Shown piece after piece: positions 13,953 to 20,187 of a DNA stretch of 21,074 nt. The position numbers were made by a program, and so were the translations under genes. The notes beneath the pieces were generated by a model. It saw only the letters and a program-made list of their open reading frames with translations. It was not told the origin of the DNA and did no database searches. The stretch is from NCBI GenBank assembly GCA_003506895.1, contig DNXO01000094.1, forward strand, positions 95,416-116,489, written 5' to 3'. Each line of letters opens with the position of its first letter. The stretch's first letter is position 1. The stretch comes from Acetobacteraceae bacterium. Lineage in GTDB: Bacteria > Pseudomonadota > Alphaproteobacteria > Acetobacterales > Acetobacteraceae.

Positions 13953-15953
13953 TTAGGCCGCCTCGACCTCCAGCCAGGTGCTTTGATACACCGCGCCGGC
14001 GCCCATGTCGGTGTAGCCGTCAGCGCACAGCATGTTCACCGTGCCGGCGGCGGCTTCCTCATCCGGGCGTTGGCCGGGCACCAGCACGACGCCGGGCTGG
14101 ACCTCATCCAGCACGCGTAGCTGCAACGAAACCGATCCACGATCGTTGCGAAGCCGGACGACCTGCCCGTCTTGCAGCCCGCGTGCACTGGCGTCCGCGG
14201 GGTGAAGCACCGCGCATGGCGCGCCTTCGCGCTTCCGCAACGACGCCACGCCGGAAAACGCGGTATGGCTTTGAAAATACCCAGGCGTTGTCAGCAATTG
14301 TAGCGGGTAGGCCGCGACATCCGCCGGATCGGGTTGCCAGTCTGGCAGCGGCGGCAAACCCTGCTCCGCCAGCGTTTGGGAGTAGAACTCCAGCTTACCC
14401 GACGGCGTGCGGAAGACCTGCTCGCCTTTGGTTGCGACCGAAACCGCCCTTCCGTCCAGCAACGAATCCGGGTCGGCCACGAGGCCTGCCCCTTGAAACA
14501 GTTCTCTTAGAATCTGGGATTCTTTCATCGAGAACACCGGATCGGTCAGACCAAACCGAGCGGCGAGGGTTTGGGTGAGCTTAAGGTTGGACCAGGCTTC
14601 GCCGACGGGTTCGACGGCGCGATGCCCATACTGCATGTAGTATGTGCCGTAGCTACGATAGAAATCCTCGGTTTCCAGATACGTCGTCGCGGGCAGCACG
14701 ATGTCGGCGAATCGCGTGGTTGCGGTCAGGAAAGGATCGTGTACGACGGTGAACAGGTCTTCGCGTGACAGCGCCGCCCGCATCTTGGCTGTATCCGGGT
14801 TCGTGACGGCCGGATTGTTCGCCGCGATGAACAGCGCCCGAATGGGCGGATCGGTCAGTTCCAGCAGTGCCTCGCCCAGTTTCAGGTGGTTGACGGTGCG
14901 CGCGGTTGCCGGTCCCGAGGGGCGGCGCACGGCGCCATAGTTCAGATCGAACGCGGCGGCGGTGGCCAGCATCGCGCCGCCCCCGTAGCGGCCGTAGGCA
15001 CCGGTAACGCCGGGCAACAGCGCCACTGTCCGCAGGTTTTGCCCGCCATGGGTAAACCGGCTCATGCCGAACCCGATGCGAATGAAGGGAGTCCGAGCGG
15101 CCCCATACATCGCTGCCAGCCGTTCGACGTCCGCCGCGGTCAGGCCGGTGATTTCGGCGACCCGGTCGGGTGTGAAGCGGGGCAGCACCTCGGCCTCGAC
15201 CCGCTCAAAGCCGATGGTTTGGGCGGCCAGATAGGCGCGGTCGGCCAGCCCGTCGCGCACAAGGATGTGCATGACCCCGAGCGCGAGGGCGGAGTCGGTT
15301 CCGATCTTGATGGGAAGGTGCCAGTCGGCGGCGACGGCGGCGCGTGTCCGCCTGGGGTCGATGACTACCAGCTTTGCGCCACGCCCGCGGACCTCCTCGA
15401 TCTTCGCCCAGAGGTGGACGTTGGTGGCGTGCAGGTCGGAGCCCCAGCCGATCACAAGGTCGGAGGCAGTCACCGATTCCGGATCGGCACCGCCGGTTGG
15501 TCCGACCGTTGCGTCCCACGCGGCTTCGGCGCAGGAATCGCAGACCGTCCCGCCCAGCAGCCGGCTAGCGCCCAGGGCATAGAACAGCCCGTTGGTCAGG
15601 CCCCGGTTCATCAGCCCCTGGTGGGCGCTGTAGGCGTATCCCAGCAGGGCTTCGGGACCGGAGTCGGCGATCACCGACTGCCAGCGGGTGACGATCTCGT
15701 CCAGCGCCTGGTCCCAGGTGATGGGCGCGAACTGTCCGCTGCCCTTGGGTCCGACGCGGTGAAGGGGCGTTTTGATCCGCTCTGGTGAGTAGACCAGTTC
15801 CATGTCGCGGTTGACCTTGCCGCACGCGAAGCCAGCGGTGAACGGCTGTTCCGGATCGCCCTGAATCCTTGTGATCCGCCCATCGGCCACCGTCACCAGC
15901 AAGGAGCACATGTCGGGGCAATCATGGGCGCAGACGGTTCGGATCGTGGGCAA
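13953..15953 (-). CDS. Stand-alone molybdopterin oxidoreductase with 4Fe-4S site
   Basis: 666-residue catalytic subunit of the DMSO-reductase/formate-dehydrogenase superfamily (bis-MGD cofactor). Cys8, Cys12, Cys16 and Cys44 (CAHDCPDMC ... FACGK) form the N-terminal iron-sulfur site. The molybdopterin domain follows, with WDQALDEI, ADIVLPATTYLE and NNPAVTNPD. The C-terminal dinucleotide-binding domain starts near YPLQLLTTPG. The molybdenum ligand should fall in GGTVCDSCAEA (Cys138 or Cys141 region), but I cannot say which residue it is. There is no twin-arginine signal, so it is probably cytosolic. No partner electron-transfer or membrane subunit lies beside it. The start is TTG 15953: GGAG at 15961-15964 is seven bases upstream, and the nearest upstream ATG is out of frame. 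The substrate and electron partner are unknown. Confidence 0.9.
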   Translation of the reverse strand: MPTIRTVCAHDCPDMCSLLVTVADGRITRIQGDPEQPFTAGFACGKVNRDMELVYSPERIKTPLHRVGPKGSGQFAPITWDQALDEIVTRWQSVIADSGPEALLGYAYSAHQGLMNRGLTNGLFYALGASRLLGGTVCDSCAEAAWDATVGPTGGADPESVTASDLVIGWGSDLHATNVHLWAKIEEVRGRGAKLVVIDPRRTRAAVAADWHLPIKIGTDSALALGVMHILVRDGLADRAYLAAQTIGFERVEAEVLPRFTPDRVAEITGLTAADVERLAAMYGAARTPFIRIGFGMSRFTHGGQNLRTVALLPGVTGAYGRYGGGAMLATAAAFDLNYGAVRRPSGPATARTVNHLKLGEALLELTDPPIRALFIAANNPAVTNPDTAKMRAALSREDLFTVVHDPFLTATTRFADIVLPATTYLETEDFYRSYGTYYMQYGHRAVEPVGEAWSNLKLTQTLAARFGLTDPVFSMKESQILRELFQGAGLVADPDSLLDGRAVSVATKGEQVFRTPSGKLEFYSQTLAEQGLPPLPDWQPDPADVAAYPLQLLTTPGYFQSHTAFSGVASLRKREGAPCAVLHPADASARGLQDGQVVRLRNDRGSVSLQLRVLDEVQPGVVLVPGQRPDEEAAAGTVNMLCADGYTDMGAGAVYQSTWLEVEAA

Positions 15954-16084
15954 CTTGGTTCTCCGGATGACGGTTGCGTGACTTTACGCATGGCGGCGGC
16001 TCCAGGGGAAAGACCGCTTGCATTGTCATGCAATGGACCGTTCCAATCGGACGCGTCGCGGCTTTATAACTCAATGGCTTGGCA
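15954..16084. promoter_or_regulatory. Divergent promoter region with small palindrome
   Basis: The 131-base gap serves two divergent genes. TTGCAT (16018-16023) and ATGCAA (16028-16033) form a perfect dyad with a 4-base spacer. TATAAC at 16065-16070 is a reasonable -10 for the plus-strand gene, with only a poor -35 (TTCCAA, 16041-16046). TGCGT/ACGCA forms another small dyad near the oxidoreductase start. No regulator can be named. Confidence 0.3.
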
Positions 16085-16678
16085 ATGGACGGTGGCATTG
16101 TGTCTCTTGACGATCTCGCACACTTCCTGAATTCCAGCAGCGCCCCGGCTGGCTGCATGGACCTGTCGGAACTGGACGGGTTCCTGGCCGGTCTGGTCGC
16201 CGGGCCGGAGGTCGTGCCTCGCGAGGAATGGCTGGCGGAAGTCTGGGACAATGAGGAACCGGACTACGCCGATGACGCTGAGCAGCAGGCGGTTGAGCAG
16301 GCCATCTTCGACCGCTACGACGCCATTGCGTCCGGCCTGGAAACCACGCCGTTGAGCTATTCCGCGATCCTCTGGCAGGACGAGGCCGGCACCACCGTCG
16401 CGGAGGACTGGGCCGCCGGTTTCATGCAGGCGGTCAGCCTTCGTACCCAGGCGTGGCAGCCCGCGCTGGCGGATGAGGACGCGTCCGTGCTGCTGATCCC
16501 GATCGCCAGTCTCGCCGGCATGGCACTGTCGGAATCCGAACGCGGCGACCCGGCCATGACCGATGACGCGCTTGAGGGGCTGATCGAAGACGCCGAACAG
16601 GTCCTTCCGGTTTGCGTGCTGGGACTGCGCCGGTTCTGGCGGGAGCGGGCCGCCGGTACCGGGATGGTGCGCCACTGA
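16085..16678 (+). CDS. UPF0149 (YecA/YgfB) family protein
   Basis: 197-residue acidic, helical protein of the UPF0149 family. The diagnostic opening is present: LDDLAHFLNSS...MDLSELDGFLAGLVAGPEVVPREEWLAEVW. It is followed by a typical acidic middle (NEEPDYADDAEQQAVEQ) and a segment with AEDWAAGFMQAV, which in the family is the conserved W-x-x-GF motif. The C-terminal SEC-C metal-binding tail found in some YecA proteins is absent, so this is the short YgfB-like form. ATG 16085 is the most natural start, but no clear ribosome binding site precedes it. An upstream TTG (16079) or downstream GTG (16097) is possible. The molecular role of this family is unclear. It is followed by 244 bases with no supported gene. 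Confidence 0.85.
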   Translation: MDGGIVSLDDLAHFLNSSSAPAGCMDLSELDGFLAGLVAGPEVVPREEWLAEVWDNEEPDYADDAEQQAVEQAIFDRYDAIASGLETTPLSYSAILWQDEAGTTVAEDWAAGFMQAVSLRTQAWQPALADEDASVLLIPIASLAGMALSESERGDPAMTDDALEGLIEDAEQVLPVCVLGLRRFWRERAAGTGMVRH

Positions 16679-16922
16679 GACAAAATTGATCCGGGACTTG
16701 GCGGCCGTCTCGAAACCGTTCCGAAATGTTGGACGACGCGACGGCTCATCTGGATGGGTGTCCCGATCATGCAGTCGCCCGCTTCGGCGGCGATCGGCAG
16801 GCCGGTTACCTTGTCGCATTTGCACGTGGGTATCGACGGGCCGTGTACATCACGGGCGGCCAAGGTTGCATCGTTTCGCCATGCGTGGCTTCCTGGACGG
16901 CGTCCGATCAGGAGGGAACCCA

Positions 16923-17246
16923 ATGGCATTCTACGAATTGCGCCAATACAAGGTGCTGCCCGGCAAGCTGGAAGGCTGGGTCAAGATGATGGAGGAGGAG
17001 ATCATCCCCTTCCAGGTCGCCAAGGGCATGGTGATCACCGGCAGCTTCCATGGTGAAACCGATCCGTCGGTTTACATCTGGCTCCGCCGGTTCGAGAGCG
17101 AGGAACAGCGCGTCGCGTTGTATGCCGCGGTTTACGAATCCGACTTCTGGAAGACCCAGATTGCTCCGCGCGTGCCGGAGTATCTTGATCGATCCGCCAT
17201 CGTGGTGACGCGGATCGTGCCGACGTCGAAGTCGGTGGCCCAGTAG
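16923..17246 (+). CDS. NIPSNAP family protein
   Basis: 107-residue single-domain protein of the NIPSNAP family (ferredoxin-like, dimeric alpha/beta-barrel fold related to antibiotic-biosynthesis monooxygenases). The sequence runs FYELRQYKVLPGKLEGWVKMMEEEIIPFQ, then GSFHGETDPSVYIWLRRFESEEQR, then YESDFWKTQIAPRVPEYLDRS. This matches the family pattern YELR-Y-v-pGK, vWi-rf-d and a C-terminal pair of strands. ATG 16923 has an excellent Shine-Dalgarno, AGGAGGG (16910-16916), six bases upstream, so the long in-frame upstream extension is rejected. Bacterial members are often near catabolic genes, but the role here is unknown. A strong hairpin (17298-17340) follows 52 bases after the stop and could end its transcript. 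Confidence 0.9.
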   Translation: MAFYELRQYKVLPGKLEGWVKMMEEEIIPFQVAKGMVITGSFHGETDPSVYIWLRRFESEEQRVALYAAVYESDFWKTQIAPRVPEYLDRSAIVVTRIVPTSKSVAQ

Positions 17247-17297
17247 GCGGGGTCGGCGGCGGGCGATTGTCCGTCAGCCCATCGTCGAAACTCTTGA

Positions 17298-17340
17298 TCC
17301 CCGGCCCGCCGCCTGCGAAAAGGCGGCGGAAGACCGGGGA
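17298..17340 (+). promoter_or_regulatory. Strong hairpin covering the ribosome binding site of the next gene
   Basis: TCCCCGG (17298-17304) pairs with CCGGGGA (17334-17340), and CCGCCGCCT (17306-17314) pairs with AGGCGGCGG (17321-17329). The loop is GCGAAA, and an internal loop of one and four bases separates the stems, giving 16 GC-rich pairs. The GGGGA of the outer stem is the best ribosome binding site for GTG 17347. The structure may terminate the NIPSNAP transcript or hold the next start closed. No T-run follows. Confidence 0.55.
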
Positions 17341-17346
17341 ACCGAC

Positions 17347-17583
17347 GTGCCGCCCACCAAATCACCTGCCGCCAAGACGCTCAGCGAAGGCCAGAAGGCC
17401 TACGAAACCAAACGCGCCGCCAAGGCGGGCATGAGCCTGGATAAATGGCTTGCCAGCAAGGAACGCGAGCGGGAAGCCGAAGCCAAGGCCAAACTGAAGG
17501 CGGTTGAAGCCGCCAAGCCCCCCAAGCCGCCAGGATTCTTCGGCCGCTTGCTGGAGCGTGCGCAAAAGCCGCTTGGGTCCTAG
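17347..17583 (+). CDS. Small Lys/Ala/Glu-rich hypothetical protein
   Basis: 78-residue protein that I do not recognise. It is basic and strongly helical: KTLSEGQKAYETKRAAKAGM, then DKWLASKEREREAEAKAKLK, a likely single long amphipathic or coiled-coil helix. A Pro-rich hinge PPKPPGFF and an amphipathic end GRLLERAQKPLG follow. No signal peptide or membrane segment is visible. The start is GTG 17347, five bases after GGGGA, which lies in a stable hairpin. The end overlaps the likely start of the next gene by 26 bases, suggesting coupled translation. The composition and regular K/E/A periodicity fit a real protein better than a shadow frame, but the start and existence need homologues for proof. 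Confidence 0.6.
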   Translation: MPPTKSPAAKTLSEGQKAYETKRAAKAGMSLDKWLASKEREREAEAKAKLKAVEAAKPPKPPGFFGRLLERAQKPLGS

Positions 17584-18523
17584 CCTCGCCGCCCACGCGG
17601 ACTGGAGCGTCGATCCGCGGAAGCGCTGGGTCACGGTCGCTTGTCGGTCAACGACGGGCTGGATCTTGTCCGCGCCCTGCCCCGTCGGCGATGTCTCGAC
17701 GTTTCTGTCCCGCCTGACCGCCCAGGCTGGGGGCGGTGCGGTCGCGTTGGGTGCCGATCTGCCGCTCGGGTTGCCACGCGCCTATGCGGCGAACCGGGAG
17801 GAGGCCGACTTCCCGGCCTTTTTGCGTGGCGTGAGCAGCATGCCCGACTTCTTCAAGGTCTGCGCCAGCCTGGAGGAGATCGGTGCGGGCCGGCCGTTCT
17901 ATCCCAGCCGCGGCATCGCCGGTATGACCCGGCTATCCCATGCGCAGGCGCTTGGTTTCTCGGATGCGTCAGCGCTTTCTCGGGTGTGCGACCGAGCGAC
18001 GGCTGAGCGGCCGGCGGGGGCGCCACTGTTTTGGACACTGGGGGCGAACCAGTCGGGCAAAGCCGCGATCGCGGCGTGGCGGGATTTGATCATTCCCGCC
18101 CGGAACCTGCGCCTTTGGCCGTTCGAGGGGCCGTATCGGTTCTTGTTGGAGCCTGGATCGGTGGCCTTGGCGGAAACCTATCCCGCCGAGGCGTTGCGTC
18201 ATCTGGGCATCAAGCCGCGGGGCAGCAAACGGCGCCACGCGGATCGCTGTGCCACTGCCGGCGCGTTGACGACCGCAATGGACCTGCTGGCGGCGACACC
18301 CGACGACGCCATGCGGCGGGCCGTGTTGGACGGTTTCGGTGCCGATGCCAGCGGCGAGGACCGGTTTGACTCTGTCCTGGGGGTGCTGTGCGTGCTGAAT
18401 GTGCTTGCCGGCAATCGTCCGGACACCGCGCCGGAAGATGCCTGGATCCACAGATGGGAAGGCTGGGTGCTGGGCCAGACCGCATTGCCTATGGCCAGCG
18501 CACCTCCGGCGGCAGGCTCATAA
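17558..18523 (+). CDS. Unrecognised protein, possible RNase-H-like (DUF429-like) fold
   Basis: About 321 residues with no clear family by eye. The pattern recalls DUF429-type RNase-H-like proteins. An opening strand has an acidic residue (AHADWSVDPRKRWVTVA, Asp15), a second strand holds ALGADLPLGLPRAYA (Asp67, like their D-x-P-x-GLP), and a later strand reads VALAETYPAEALRHLG (Glu206). This is weak motif similarity only. CDRATAERPAGAPLFWTLGANQSGKAA is a conserved-looking middle. No ATG opens the frame before the first conserved strand; GTG 17558, TTG 17573 and TTG 17504 are the options, and I chose 17558 arbitrarily for position. It overlaps the small upstream gene by 26 bases. Its last 35 bases overlap the 3' end of hemF on the opposite strand. 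Long, well-composed coding sequence makes a real gene likely. Confidence 0.7.
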   Translation: MRKSRLGPSLAAHADWSVDPRKRWVTVACRSTTGWILSAPCPVGDVSTFLSRLTAQAGGGAVALGADLPLGLPRAYAANREEADFPAFLRGVSSMPDFFKVCASLEEIGAGRPFYPSRGIAGMTRLSHAQALGFSDASALSRVCDRATAERPAGAPLFWTLGANQSGKAAIAAWRDLIIPARNLRLWPFEGPYRFLLEPGSVALAETYPAEALRHLGIKPRGSKRRHADRCATAGALTTAMDLLAATPDDAMRRAVLDGFGADASGEDRFDSVLGVLCVLNVLAGNRPDTAPEDAWIHRWEGWVLGQTALPMASAPPAAGS

Positions 18524-19382
18524 GGATCGCTTCCACGTTGCCGCCGGTCTTCAGGCCGAACAGTGTTCCCCGGTCGTGGATCAGGTTGAACTCGACGTAG
18601 CGTCCGCGCCGGATCAACTGGTGCTCGCGCTCCTCGGCGGTCCATTCCTGCCCCATGCGGCGGCGGACGATTCGCGGATAGACGTCCAGGAACGCGTCGC
18701 CCACATCGCGGGTGAAGGCGAAATCGGCATCCGCGTCGCCGGTGAAGTGATGATCGTAGAAAATGCCTCCGGCGCCGCGCGGCTCCTGCCTATGCGGCAG
18801 ATAGAAGTAACGGTCGCACCACGCCTTGAACCGTTCGTAATAATCCGCGCCGTGCCGGTCGCATGCCGCTCGGAATGAGGCGTGGAAGTCCGCGGCGTCT
18901 TCGCGGGCCTGATCGGTTTCCAGCCGCATCGGGGTCAGATCGCCGCCGCCGCCGAACCAGCCCTTGGTCGTCACCAGCATCCGCGTGTTGAAATGGGCTG
19001 CCGGCACCAGCGGGCTTTGCATGTGGGCCACGAGGCTGATGCCGCTGGCCCAAAAGCGCGGGTCCTCGGCCGCGCCGGGGATCTGCGCCCGGAAATCCGG
19101 GCTGAACTCGCCCCAGACCGTCGAGACGTTGACGCCGACCTTCTCGAAGACCCGTCCCTTCATCACGCTCATGACGCCGCCGCCACCTTCCTGGCCGTCC
19201 TCGGTGGGGCGATTCCAGGCCGTGCGCTGAAAGCGTCCCGCCGGGCGATCCCGCAACGGGCCGTCGCAGTCGTCCTCGATCGCCTCGAACGTGGCACAGA
19301 TGCGGTCACGCAGCGATTCGAACCACTCCCTCGCGGCCGGTTTCAGTGTCTCATGGGGCACGGTGTGTGGATTTTCGGTCAT
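18489..19382 (-). CDS. hemF: Oxygen-dependent coproporphyrinogen III oxidase
   Basis: 297-residue cytosolic homodimer (E. coli HemF 299) that uses O2 to oxidatively decarboxylate coproporphyrinogen III to protoporphyrinogen IX in haem synthesis. Family blocks appear in order: GGGGVMSVMKGRVFEKVGVN (~68-87), AAHFNTRMLVTTKGWFGGGGDLTP, CDRYFYLPHRQEPRGAGGIFYD, and the C-terminal GRYVEFNLIHDRGTLFGLKTGGN...ILMSLPP. ATG 19382 is the natural start, as a 35-residue Arg-rich upstream extension has no family counterpart. The ribosome binding site is modest (AGGA, about 12 bases upstream). It is divergent from petA with a 203-base gap, and convergent with the preceding gene, overlapping by 35 bases. Its neighbours tie aerobic haem supply to the bc1 complex. 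Confidence 0.97.
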   Translation of the reverse strand: MTENPHTVPHETLKPAAREWFESLRDRICATFEAIEDDCDGPLRDRPAGRFQRTAWNRPTEDGQEGGGGVMSVMKGRVFEKVGVNVSTVWGEFSPDFRAQIPGAAEDPRFWASGISLVAHMQSPLVPAAHFNTRMLVTTKGWFGGGGDLTPMRLETDQAREDAADFHASFRAACDRHGADYYERFKAWCDRYFYLPHRQEPRGAGGIFYDHHFTGDADADFAFTRDVGDAFLDVYPRIVRRRMGQEWTAEEREHQLIRRGRYVEFNLIHDRGTLFGLKTGGNVEAILMSLPPEVRWP

Positions 19383-19433
19383 CGGGGGCTTGTTCCTGCG
19401 CGACAGTCGGGATAACCCCCTGCTGCCAACTTG

Positions 19434-19461
19434 TTGCAGAGGGCAGGGCCGGTCTTTAGAT
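19434..19461 (+). promoter_or_regulatory. Candidate promoter for the petAB operon
   Basis: TTGCAG (19434-19439) and TTAGAT (19456-19461) are separated by 16 bases and fit a sigma70-type promoter moderately. A transcript would have about 118 bases of leader before petA, containing the hairpin at 19476-19495. No oxygen-regulator (FNR-type TTGAT-N4-ATCAA) site is seen in the gap. Confidence 0.3.
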
Positions 19462-19475
19462 TGCGCCAAACGCCG

Positions 19476-19495
19476 CTGCCGGGGCAACCCGGCAG
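19476..19495 (+). other. GC-rich hairpin with GCAA tetraloop in the petA leader
   Basis: CTGCCGGG (19476-19483) pairs perfectly with CCCGGCAG (19488-19495), closed by the stable GNRA tetraloop GCAA. It lies about 90 bases before the petA start, in the hemF/petA divergent gap. It could stabilise the petA transcript leader. It is not followed by a T-run, so it is unlikely to be a terminator. Confidence 0.45.
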
Positions 19496-19585
19496 GTAAC
19501 GAGGGGGTGTTCCGGGCCGGTCGAAGGGTTGGCTCGCGGTCAGACGCGCCCGCGGCCTGGCTGAACCGGTAATTCGAGGGAAAGT

Positions 19586-20155
19586 ATGGCTGATTCGTCC
19601 GCCGCCGCCGCCCATCACGCTGCCCCAGACGGGGTGACCAAGCGGGATCTGCTGCAACTCATCGCTGGCGCCGGCGCCGCGATCGGGGCTGGGGCCATCG
19701 CATGGCCCCTGATCGACTCCATGAACCCGTCCAAGGACGTGTTGGCGCTGTCCTCCGTCGATGTTGACCTTACTCCCGTTGTCGAGGGTCAGGGCATCAC
19801 CATCGTCTGGCAGGGCAAGCCGATCTTCGTGCGCCACCGCACGGCGGCCGAGATCAAGGAAGCGCAGGACGTTACGCTGGGTCAATTGATCGACCCGACG
19901 CTGGGCCTGGACAAGGAGCGGGTTAAGCCCGGTCATGACCAGTGGATCATCCTGGTCGGCATCTGCACCCACCTGGGGTGCGTGCCGCTGGGTAATAAAC
20001 CGTCTGATCCGCGCGGCGAATACGGCGGTTGGTTCTGCCCGTGCCACGGCAGCCAGTACGATACGTCCGGTCGCGTGCGCCATGGGCCTGCTCCGCTGAA
20101 CCTGGCGCTGCCCCCTTACGCATTTGAATCCGACACCAAGATCAAGGTCGGCTGA
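19586..20155 (+). CDS. petA: Ubiquinol-cytochrome c reductase Rieske iron-sulfur subunit
   Basis: 189-residue Rieske protein of the cytochrome bc1 complex (Rhodobacter PetA about 187), carrying electrons from ubiquinol to cytochrome c1. CTHLGC (Cys127, His129, Cys132) and CPCHGS (Cys151, Cys153, His154) are complete; Cys127, His129, Cys151 and His154 bind the 2Fe-2S cluster, and Cys132-Cys153 form the disulfide. Residues ~18-45 form the membrane anchor and twin-arginine-type signal. It reads T-K-R-D-L-L, with Lys19 in place of the first Arg and Leu in place of Phe. GAGGG (19576-19580) precedes ATG 19586 by five bases. The cytochrome b gene follows after 32 bases, as in a standard petABC operon. 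Confidence 0.98.
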   Translation: MADSSAAAAHHAAPDGVTKRDLLQLIAGAGAAIGAGAIAWPLIDSMNPSKDVLALSSVDVDLTPVVEGQGITIVWQGKPIFVRHRTAAEIKEAQDVTLGQLIDPTLGLDKERVKPGHDQWIILVGICTHLGCVPLGNKPSDPRGEYGGWFCPCHGSQYDTSGRVRHGPAPLNLALPPYAFESDTKIKVG

Positions 20156-20187
20156 TCCGCCTTCCGACCCGCTGCAGGGAATCAATC

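Noticed and set aside
16726..16989. 87-codon plus-strand frame upstream of the NIPSNAP gene
   Set aside because: It overlaps the NIPSNAP start, which has a far stronger ribosome binding site, and shows no domain.
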